Below are positions 28,928-36,545 of a DNA stretch of 36,545 nucleotides, piece by piece. The first letter of the stretch is position 1, and each line of letters opens with the position of its first letter. The notes beneath the pieces were generated by a model. It was given only the letters and a program-made list of their open reading frames with translations. It made no database searches and was not told the DNA's origin. This stretch comes from Rhodanobacteraceae bacterium. GTDB taxonomy: Bacteria > Pseudomonadota > Gammaproteobacteria > Xanthomonadales > SZUA-5. The position numbers and the translations under genes were made by a program. The stretch covers positions 1-36,545 of the forward strand of contig JADKFD010000060.1 of assembly GCA_016717705.1 (NCBI GenBank). Direction: 5' to 3'.

Positions 28928-30198
28928 TCAGCGGCTGTAGGGCGCGCTTGCCGCGAGCGCTCCTTTCGCGAGCGCGCGCTGGCCGCTGCTCTCCAGGTTT
29001 CGCGCGCAAGCGGACGCTACCCGCAACTCCACAGCCGTGTCCCGCCGTTTCGCGTTTGCCAGAGCCTGCAGCAACGCCTCCCGACATCCTCTACCGTATG
29101 CGCCGCCGACAGGCTGATGCGCAGCCGCGCACTGCCGCGGGCACGGTCGGCGGGCGCACTGCCGGACAATAGCACCCGGCCGCTTCAATCGCTGCGACAA
29201 CGCCACCGCGGCGCTGCTGTCGCCCACCATCAGCGGCTGGATCGGCGTCGCCGACGGCAGCAGCTTCCACCCCGGCTCTGCGGCACCGATGCGAAAATGG
29301 GCGATCAGCGCCTGCAGATGCGCGCGCTCGGCATCCGCCTCACGCGCCAGTTCGACCGCCCACCATCGCCTGCGCCAGCGCCGGCGGCAGCGCCGTGGTG
29401 TAGATGTAGCTGCGCGCGCCGTTGACCAGCGCGTCGATCAGGGCCTCGCTACCGGCGATCACCGCACCGAAGCCGCCGAGCGCCTTGCCCAGCGTGCCCA
29501 TCCCACGGGAACCTCGTGCGCGGCCAGGCCAGCCGCCGCGCAGGCGCCGCGACCCCTGCCGGACCGAGCACGCCCAGGCCATGCGCTTCGTCGACCATCA
29601 GCCAGGCGCGTTCGCGCTGCGCCAGGGCTGCCAGTTCGGCCAGCGGCGCGACATCGCCGTCCATGCTGAACACGCTGTCGCTGACCAACATCGCGCGCCG
29701 ATCCGGTCTGCTCGCCAGCTGGCGCGCCGCATCCGCAGCGTCAGCGTGGCGATAGCGCCGCAGTTCGGCGCCCGCCAGCCGCGCGCCGTCCAGCAGGCAG
29801 GCGTGGTTGAGGCGATCCTGCACACACAGATCGTGGCGGCCGGGCAGTGCGCTCAGCGCACCCGTGGCCGCCATGTAGCCGGTCGAAAACAGCAGCGCGC
29901 GCGCGGTAGCCGATCCCTCGGCCAGCGCCCGCTGCAGCGCCTCGTGCGCATCGTGATGTCCGCCGAGCAGATGCGAGGCGCGCGCGCCGACGCCGATGGT
30001 CGCTGCATCGTCCAGCGCCTCGATCAGCCGCGGATGGCGCGCCAGACCGAGATAGTCGTTGCTGCCGAAATCGATCCGCTCGCGGCCATCCAGCACGATG
30101 CGGCCCGGTTGCGCATCGCCGGCGGTGCGCACGCGACGCAGCAGGCCGGCTTCGAGTCGCTGGGCGTGGTCGTGGGTCAGCCGTCGTGGAAAACGCAT
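28928..30198 (-). CDS. bioF: 8-amino-7-oxononanoate synthase, BioF (three or more frameshifts)
   Basis: ATG at 30198 with GGAAG upstream (MRFPRRLTHDHAQRLEAGLL). Alpha-oxoamine synthase features: IDFGSNDYLGLARHPRLIEA, GVGARASHLLGGHHDAHEAL, LLFSTGYMAATGALSAL, DRLNHACLLDGARLAGA, VSDSVFSMDGD, VDEAHGLGVLGPAG, and in the next frame MGTLGKALGGFGAV with the PLP lysine. The remaining C-terminus (EPGWKLLPSATPIQPLMVGD, LRISLSAAHT) is scattered over frames with breaks near 29510, 29360 and 29190. The enzyme condenses pimeloyl-ACP with alanine in biotin synthesis. The frame at the 3' end runs to 28928 through a REP, so the real end is probably near 29040. It lies downstream of bioB. Confidence 0.85.
28937..28963 (+). 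repeat. REP-like palindrome, GTAG head
   Basis: GTAG followed by GGCGCGCTTGC, C, GCGAGCGCTCC: 11-base arms with one mismatch and one wobble. A mirror-like AGCGCGCGCTGG follows at 28970. It lies in the convergent gap between the diguanylate cyclase and bioF and inside the apparent bioF tail, which suggests the true bioF stop is before about 29040. Confidence 0.5.
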
Positions 30199-30370
30199 GG
30201 CGCTTCCGGTGGGCGGTGAGGCTGCGAACGCGCATCGGAACGCACCGGCTCCGCTCCCCAGGCGGTTCGAGTGCGCTGCGCCTGCGTACGACGGCTCTCC
30301 GCGTCAGATGCTGCGACAGCCGCCGCATCCACGCTCGACCCGGCCGCCGCCCCGCCCACCCCAGCCCACA

Positions 30371-31318
30371 CCCGCCCAACCCAACCAACTTCGCAAACAG
30401 CTGGCGATCCGCCTCCGCTTCCGGATTGTCGGTGGTCCAGCAACTTCTCGCCGTAGAAGATCGAATTGGCGCCAGCGAGAAACCTACAGCGCCTACAGTT
30501 CCTCGCTCATGCCCTCGCGACCGGCCGACAGGCGCACCACCGAGGCCGGCATGGCGATACGGGCGACCGCAATGGTGCCCACGAACTCGAAGGGCTCCAG
30601 CGACGGCGCATCAGCCAGGGGTACCGGCACGCCGCACCAGCAGGTTGATCGGCACCGATTCCGGATGCCGCGGCAGCGTAGCCAGCGCGTGCAGCAGCCC
30701 GACGCGATCGCGCGCGCCTCGTTCATGCCGACAGTGCCGCCGCAGCAGACTTTCATGCCGGCGTCGCGCACCGCGGCCAGTGTGTCCAGGCGGTCTTCCG
30801 AAGCTGCGCGTGGTGATGATGTCGCCGAAGTGCTCGGGGCTGGTGTCGAGGTTGTGGTTGTAATAGTCAGGCCCGCCGCTTGCAGCCGCTGCGCCTGTTC
30901 GGTGCGCAGCATGCCTGCAGTGACGCAGGTTTCCAGGCCGAGCTCGCGCACCTCCCGGACCATCTCGATGACCGCATCCAGATCCTTGTCGCGCGGGCTG
31001 CGCCAGGCAGCGCCCATGCAGAAGCGCGTGGCACCGGCGGCCTTGGCCTGCGCCGCGTGTTCGCCGGACCACGTCAAGCGGCAGCAAGCGTTCGACCTCG
31101 AGCCGGTCGCGGAAGTGCGCGCTCTGCGGGCAGTAGGCTCAATCCTCCGGGACAGGCGCCGGTCTTGATCGACAGCAGCGTCGACACCTGCACCCTCGCG
31201 CGCATCGAAATGCTGTCGGTGCACGCTGCCGGCGCGGTGGATCAGATCGGCAACGGCAGGTCGAACAAGGTCCGCCAGTTCGTCGCGGGTCCAATCGTGG
31301 CGGATGGGGTCCGTAGGT
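30371..31318 (-). pseudogene. bioB: Biotin synthase, BioB (indels and three in-frame stops)
   Basis: Protein matching BioB runs from IRHDWTRDELADLV near 31305 to LFAKLG near 30375: LLSIKTGACP, AAQAKAAGATRFCMGAAW, GLETCVTAGMLRTEQAQRL, YYNHNLDTSPEHFGDIITT, AVRDAGMKVCCGG, HPESVPINLLV, TIAVARIAMP, VVRLSAGREGMSEEL, ANSIFYGEKLL. At least four frame changes break it. The radical-SAM motif should be CPEDCxYC; here an indel and a TGA replace the second Cys. After SEEL two TAG codons replace residues just before the conserved FLAGANSIFYGE. No start codon is evident (GAAACCTACGGACCCC where the start is expected). Either decay or, more likely given neighbours, poor sequence. The intact enzyme inserts sulfur into dethiobiotin. 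The boundaries are approximate. Confidence 0.82.
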
Positions 31319-31511
31319 TTCTTCGCGGCCGGTCGGTGGGGCGCGATTCGACGGGAAGGGCGGCGGGAGTCAACAGCAGGGGGGGCGTGAATGTAGGCCG
31401 CGTGTGCCGCGCGGCTTCTCCCGGCGCTCTTGGTTGCCAGCAGAAGCGCCGGTGAGCGCCATGAAGCTGCGGACAAACCGGCCTTTACGAGCAGCGGGCT
31501 ACACTTCCGGA

Positions 31512-32240
31512 ATGTCTTGCGTACACTCTGGTCGCAACTGCTCGAGCTTCGCTGGCGACACGCTGCTCGCGCCCGCCTGCGTGCTCTGCGGCGTCGGGGC
31601 CGCCGGCGCGTCGCCTGTGCGCCGACTGCGCCGCGCTGCTGGAACACAACGACAGCGCCTGTGCGCGCTGTGCCGAACCGTTGCCGCTGCCGGCGCCGCT
31701 GTGGCAAGTGCCTGCAGCGACTGCCGGCCTTCCGAGCGCCGCCTGGGCCGGATACCTCTACCGCGCACCCTTCGATCATCTGGTGCAGCGCCCGAGATTC
31801 AACAATGCGCTGGCGGTTGGTCGCGCCTTGCTGCCCGACTGGAGTCCGGCGCTGCGCGGCTAACCCTCCGCGCCCGGAGCCGCCGCCGCAGGCGCCAGAT
31901 TCCGATCCCGCTGACCGTTCGCGCCTGCGCCAGCGCGGCTACAACCAGGCGCTGGAACTGGCGCGCGATTTGGGCGGCGAGCTGAATCTGCCGGTGTCTG
32001 CCCTCCGCGCTGACCCGCGTGCGGGAGGCGACCGCCCCGATGCCGGGGCTGGACTTGACGACGCGCCGCCGCAACGTGCGCGGTGCCTTTGCGGTTTCCA
32101 CAAAGACTGCGTTGCCAGGCCGCGTCGCGCTGGTCGACGACGTGATGACCAGCGGCGCGACGCTCAACGAAGCGGCCAAGGTCTTGAAGCGCGCGGGCGT
32201 CGCATGGGTCGAGGTTTGGGTGTTGTCGCGCAAACCGTGA
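31512..32240 (+). pseudogene. comF: ComF family phosphoribosyltransferase-like protein (several frameshifts)
   Basis: ATG at 31512 (MSCVHSGRNCSS) is the likely start; one at 31461 is also open. N-terminal zinc-finger-like part: LLAPACVLCG, ACARCAEPLPLPAPLW. Then WAGYLYRAPFDHLVQ, RLRQRGYNQALELARDLG, TTRRRNVRGAF, and the phosphoribosyltransferase signature RVALVDDVMTSGATLNEAAK, ending VEVWVLSRKP. At least four frame changes (about 31610, 31860, 31900 and 32010), with a TAA arising at 31861. ComF proteins are needed for DNA uptake in competent bacteria. It is divergent from bioB, the arrangement usual in xanthomonads. Confidence 0.8.
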
Positions 32241-32559
32241 GTGCCAGGCCGGACGTCGCGCGTAAACCCGCAGGCCCGCCTGTTCGCGCAGGCAGGCGAC
32301 TGGCCTGACAATGCGCCGACGTTCTGAGGACGTAGCCTGCTGCGCCGGCGCGCCTGACCAACAAAGGCGGGGCTGGCCAGTGTTCGCGCCGGCGCCGCGG
32401 CTTCTCCGCGCGCGTTCGCGAATGCGCCGGGCGTCGCGTAAGCGGCTTGCGGCACAATCAGGGCTGGAACGCGCGTGCCCGGCCCTATACGGAGCCAAGG
32501 TCAACCGCCTCGCTTCTCGACCGTTGCTGAGCAGGCGCTGTTCCCTCGAACTCCCCGCA
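32241..32559. other. Gene-free 319-base gap with REP-like fragments
   Basis: No coding signal. ACGTAGCCTGCTGCGC (32330-32345), followed by GGCGCGCCTGACC, shares 16 identical bases with the right REP at 35461 and looks like a degenerate copy. GCCTG/CAGGC repeats near 32275-32300 can form a small hairpin. CACAAT near 32452 could be a -10 for the secreted-protein gene; no -35 is clear. Confidence 0.45.
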
Positions 32560-35399
32560 CATACCGACCCTCGCCCGCACCTGATCCTGTTCGCCCTGCT
32601 CGCGCTGTCGCCACTGGCCGCGCAGACGCCAGATCTGACGCCGGTCACCACCCGGAGTGCAGGCGCTGGTCGCCACGGCCGGGCTGCCCGGCGCCGCGGT
32701 GCTGATCGTGCGCAATGGCGAGCCGATCTATCCAAGGCCTTCGGCAACTACACGCTGGATCAGCGCGTGCCGATCGCCTCGGCGAGCAAGTGGCTGTCGG
32801 CGGCGGTCATCGCGCGTCTGGTGGATCGCGGCGTGCTGCGCTGGGACGACCGCATCGAGCGCTATCTGCCCAATGCCCCGGCCGACAAACGTGCGATCAC
32901 GCTGCGCCAATTGTTTTCGCACACCTCCGGCCTGACCGGGGCGCCCGCATTCTGTCTGGGCGACCCGACCGCCAGCTTGCAAGCCTGCGTCGACAACATC
33001 CTGGCCACGCCCTTGCTCTACGCGCCCGGTCGCGGTTTCTGTATGGCGGCAACTCGATGCAGGTGGCCGGCCGCCTGGCCGAGATCGCCAGCGGGCTGCG
33101 CTGGGACGATCTGTTCCGCGCCGAGGTGGCCCAGCCTCTGGGAATGACCCCAGACCGACTACGGCTTCTTCAGCATGGCACCCGGTTACGTCGAAATCAG
33201 CAATCCGCGCATTGCCGGCGGCGCGCGTCCGACGCTGACCGACTACGGTCGAGCTGATGCAGGCGGTTCTCGAGCGCGGCTCGGTGAACGGCGCGCAATG
33301 GCTGTCGCCGGCCTGATCGACCAGATGGCCGAGGATCAGTCGCGCGGCGCGCCGGTCATCGAAACGCCGCTGCCGGGCGCTCCTGGGCTACGGCATCCCG
33401 GGCAGTGGATCGAGCGTGTCGATGCCAGCGCCGCGCCAGCCTGCTGTCAGCCCGGCGCCTTCGGCTTCTATCCGGTGATCGACCGCATGGCCGATTTGCC
33501 GGGGTGTTTCTGGTCAGCGGCGATCTGTCCGCGGTCGCCACGCCGGTCAGCGCGATGTGGGCCGACGTACGCACCATCCTCAACACCAGGCGCCGCAGTT
33601 GCCGCGACTGATCGTCGCCAACGGCTGCGGTGGCGGACTTGTCGCAGCGGGCAGCGTTGTCGATGTCTTCGCGCAGGCGCCGGGCGAAAGCGCGCCTGTT
33701 CGCACGCTGGCGCGGCGACGCGCCGGCGCTGGCCGATCCCACGCGCCTGGCATGCGCCGCTGACCACGAGTTCGCGCGCCAGCACCCTGACCGCCGAGTT
33801 CATCAGCATTCCCGCCGGCTCTGGACACCACCACCGGCGACATCAACGGCTCGCGCTATCGCCAGCTGATTCCAGCAAATGCGCGGTCTGGTGTTCTCCT
33901 TTCCCCGGCAGCGGCGGCGGTGGCGATCTGCCGTTCACCAAGTCGAAGCCAAAGGTCGCGACGCGCCTGCTGCTCTCGCGCGGCTTGGCGTGGTCAGGCT
34001 CGACAGCGTCAATCGCGTCGATCGCCAGTGGAACCCGCAATTCCCCCCGAGCAATCCGGACGTGGTCAATGTGCAGGGCATCATCGAGCGCCTGCGCGCC
34101 GCCGGCACGATCAGCGCCAGCACGCCGATCTTCTGCGAAGGCACGTCCAACGGTGGTGGGTTCAGCAGCCGCATTAGTGCCCTGCTCGGCTTTCGCGCGC
34201 AGTCGCTGATGATCGCCGACGGCATCGAGCCGATCATGGCGCAGACCCCGGTGCCGACCATCTGGACGCTCGGGCGCTTTGATCCGACGCTGGCGCCGGG
34301 CTATCTGGAGCGCGCGCCGCCGGCATGAGCACCGCGGCATCCTCAACGAACTGAACATCGTCAGGCCCTCGCCGGTGTGCGGAACGCTTCGCGCGCATCG
34401 ACGGTATCGGCGTCGCCGACTCGACCGCACTGGTGGCCAGCCTGCGCTCCGCCGGCTTCCCCGACGCCGCCGGACAGGTGATCCGCGACCCGCGCAGCAG
34501 CGCCCTCGACGCCATCATTCCGACGTCACTGCGCAGTCGCGGCGGCGAGATCGTGCGCAGATGGAAATCGCCGCCGGCCTGCACAGTACCACAGCGACCA
34601 CGCCCATCGCGTGGTGCATTTCTTCGAGGCGCAACTGGCGGCGAACTACGCCGGTCTATGGTGGAAGGCCGATGAGCCGGGCTGGGGCGTGTCGCTGGCG
34701 CAGCAGGGCAACTCCTGTTTCCCACGTGGTACACCTCGGCCCGGACGGGCGGCCGACCTGGTACGTCGGCGGCGTGCTGGCTCTGCAGGCCGATGGCAGC
34801 TATTGGCACGGCCCTGCGTACCGGACGACCGGCCGCCGCTTCGACCAGATCGCCGGCGACGTCAGCGCAACCGCCACCGAGGTCGGCAGCTTCAGTGTGC
34901 GCCCGCAGGCGATGGTGGCCTCCAGATTCACCACGATCATCGGCACCGTGGAACAGATCCGGCGCATCGAACGCACGCTTCGGGCGCCAACCGCCTGTCC
35001 CTTCAAGGGCTCGCGCAACGATGTGTTGCCAATCGCAGCGATATCTGGTGGAACCCGGAACAGTTCGGCTGGGGTGTCTATCTGAGCGAACAGGACCGCA
35101 CGCTGGTCCGTCACCTGGTACACTACGGCGGCGACGGACAGCCGATGTGGCTGCTGGCGCGCTGACGCGACGCACAAGGCGCGTTTGCCGGTGCCTTGAC
35201 GCGGCCCGTGTCAGGCACGCCGTTTGATCGCATCACCGGGGCCGCGACCAGCTTCCCGGTACCCGCCGTCGGCAGCGCCCGTGTCGAGTTCGTCGACGGC
35301 GAGCGCGCCGTGTTCCGCTACACGCTGGATGGCGTCAGCCAGGCCAAGGACATCGAACGGCTGGTCTATGCCGGGCCGGGGTTGAGCGATTGTCAGTAG
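32560..35399 (+). pseudogene. Secreted serine hydrolase / InlB-like repeat / alpha-beta hydrolase / WW-GWG repeat protein (many frameshifts)
   Basis: About 945 residues if one gene. The signal peptide is LILFALLALSPLAAQ near 32580; the start codon is damaged (CATACC, perhaps ATGACC, near 32560). Domain 1 (about 32650-33590) is a class C beta-lactamase-like serine hydrolase: VQALVATAGLPGAAVLIVRN, SASKWLSAAVIARLVDRG with the SxxK motif, LRQLFSHTSGLTG and FCYGGNSMQVAGRLAE with the Tyr/Asn motif. Domain 2 (about 33610-33800) resembles a divergent InlB B-repeat: LPRLIVANGCGGGLVAAGS, VVDVFAQAPGE. Domain 3 (about 33880-34320) is an alpha/beta hydrolase with nucleophile in CEGTSNGGGFSSR. Two C-terminal repeats follow: LWWKADEPGWGV (34650) and IWWNPEQFGWGV (35040). 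The frame changes at least a dozen times. Extracellular or envelope location is inferred; substrate unknown. Confidence 0.7.
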
Positions 35400-35417
35400 G
35401 CCGGCCGCCGCCTCGAC

Positions 35418-35494
35418 GTAGGTCACGTTGGCCCGAAGGGCCTACGTGACGCCGTCAATCGTCACGTAGCCTGCTGCGCAGGCAACGTGACCAC
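35418..35494. repeat. REPIN, second copy (GTAG and GTGG heads)
   Basis: REP 1 (35418-35450): GTAG, arm GTCACGT-T-GGCCC, loop GAA, arm GGGCC-T-ACGTGAC. REP 2 (35461-35494, minus strand): GTGG, arm GTCACGT-T-GCCTGC, loop GCA, arm GCAGGC-T-ACGTGAC. Outer arms and mismatch are identical to those at 14646-14723 while the inner stems differ by paired changes. It follows the secreted-protein gene. Confidence 0.88.
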
Positions 35495-35558
35495 TCAGTC
35501 AGGCCACGGCCTAATACCTGGCCAGCCGCCGTTACTGCGCCGCCGCCGGCAGCGAACT

Positions 35559-36515
35559 TCAAAGGTCATCCGGTCCGGACTCGCCGATCGCCTTGTACTT
35601 GGCCTGGTCGGCTTCCGCGACGCCTTCCATGTCCAGGCTCGGCGGCAGGGTCCAGACACCGTTCGGGTGATCCTTGGTGTCAGCCGGGTTGGCGTTGATC
35701 TCGCGCTTTTCAGCCAGGGTGAAGCCGGCTTTGTTCGCCATCTCGATCACTGCGGCTTCCGGGGAAATAGCCGGTCTTGGCCAGTTCCTTGGGATGTCGC
35801 CGGTCTCGTCGGCATCGGCGCGATGTTCGACCACGCCGAGCACGCCGCCCGGCAGGCACCCCGAAGAAGCCGTCGAACATGCCCTGCGCGCTTACATCCC
35901 CTGCCCCGCAGTTGTGCACATTGCGGAAGGTCACCACAGGTCAGCGGAGTTGTCGGCGCCAAAGTTCGGCGCGCTCATGTTGAACTCGACCAGCTGCGCC
36001 TCGCCCGTACAGCTCCGGATTGGCGGCGAGCTTGTCGCGCAGCGCCTGGTTTCCCTTGGTGTAATAGGCCTTGGCGCCTTCGCTGGTCACGCCGGTCCGG
36101 ATCGATGATGGCGCCAACGCGAAATGCCCTCGCCCTTCAATGTAGGCGCCAGGATCTCCGGTGTACCACCCGCCGCCCAGGGTGATCTCGATGACCGTCT
36201 GTCCCGGCGCCAGGCCAAAAAGCCGAGCGTTTCCTTCCGGGTGACGGAACTGATCGCGTGCCTTGTTGGCGTCCGCGCGATGGGCGCCAGCAAAGGGCGT
36301 TGTCCGAGCTTGGCGGCAAGGCCTCGGCCGGGCTCAGGCGCGGGCTGAAGATGCCGGTTCAGCGACTGGCGCCGGAGCGGGCGCCGGAGCCGCCGCTCCA
36401 TGGGCGCTTCCGACGGCTGGCGGGCCGCCAGCGTGAACATCGGTGGGGGACCAGCAGAGTCTTGCGCGGTGGTTCCTGCAGCAGTAAGGGTGGCGCTTTT
36501 AGCACAGCTGGCGTC
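35559..36515 (-). pseudogene. SAM-dependent methyltransferase-like lipoprotein, heavily frameshifted, near window edge
   Basis: Recognisable pieces on the minus strand match a predicted methyltransferase family of xanthomonads: ASCAKSATLTAAGTTAQDSA at the N-terminus (36460-36515) looks like a lipobox Cys and mature start, then TRKETLGF, a motif-I-like GGGWY stretch near 36165, KAYYTKGNQALRDKLAANPE, VTFRNVHN, MFDGFFGV, LGVVEHRADADETGD, AVIEMANKAGFTLAEKREIN and DTKDHPNGVWTLPPSLDMEG, ending ESGPDDL at 35559. At least eight frame changes occur in 950 bases, and the signal peptide before the lipobox is not readable at the edge. The family's substrate is unknown. The gene appears complete in content but very poor in sequence. 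Confidence 0.72.
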
Positions 36516-36545
36516 GCGGCGGGCTGAAGCCGGTGCCTGCGAATC

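Noticed and set aside
31130..31180. Selenocysteine in BioB at the TGA codon
   Set aside because: An indel lies within ten bases and two further TAG stops occur downstream, so sequence error is far more likely; no SECIS-like hairpin was evident.

Overview
The window is high-GC gammaproteobacterial chromosome, most like the Xanthomonadales/Lysobacterales. Pointers are a MetJ repressor with a real met-box operator, a YcgL protein, paired DUF1631 proteins, secreted proteins with WW-x-P/GWG repeats, lipobox and outer-membrane proteins, and many GTRG-headed palindromes like those of Stenotrophomonas and Pseudomonas. No phage, plasmid, CRISPR, rRNA or transposase gene is visible. This placement is inferred from gene content only.

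Layout. 1-3.2 kb: 3' part of a large membrane protein. 3.2-9.6 kb: a c-di-GMP-type cluster on the + strand: PilZ-DUF1631-half GGDEF-EAL, then a DUF1631 protein, then a stand-alone PilZ protein. 9.7-11.8 kb (-): TPR/sulfotransferase-like protein. 12.06-14.2 kb (+): nucleotide-sugar epimerase, polyprenyl-phosphate-type GT2 and a LAB_N membrane protein, a likely lipid-linked uronic-acid module; then ycgL and an EamA transporter. 15.9-16.5 kb (-): host-attachment protein and a small unknown. 16.8-17.4 kb (+): FixJ-like regulator. 17.5-20.7 kb (-): two outer-membrane proteins and a DUF4136 lipoprotein, with tRNA-Arg(CCG) between. 20.9-22.1 kb (+): beta-carbonic anhydrase and thymidine kinase. 22.3-23.9 kb (-): metJ followed by two small transferases in an overlapping operon. 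24.1-27.8 kb (+): promoter, met boxes, metY, and a metX-homoserine dehydrogenase fusion. 28.0-28.9 kb (+): FHA-GGDEF diguanylate cyclase. 28.9-31.3 kb (-): bioB-bioF; 31.5-32.2 kb (+): comF. 32.6-35.4 kb (+): a large secreted two-hydrolase protein. 35.6-36.5 kb (-): a methyltransferase-like lipoprotein.

How the parts work together. The best-supported circuit is methionine control: MetJ is divergent from metY, and two perfect AGACGTCT boxes sit just downstream of a sigma70-like promoter. The downstream fusion would take aspartate semialdehyde to acyl-homoserine, which MetY then thiolates. The intergenic DNA is unusually structured: three palindrome families with GTRG heads or a GCCGACTTGCAGTCGGC core, and separate long hairpins built of 7-base units on both sides of metY.

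Caveat. Many genes are split by frameshifts that leave conserved protein on both sides. They are rare at 12-15.8 kb and dense from 29 kb to the right end. I treat most as sequence or assembly errors rather than decay, so starts, ends and 'pseudogene' labels in those genes are approximate.
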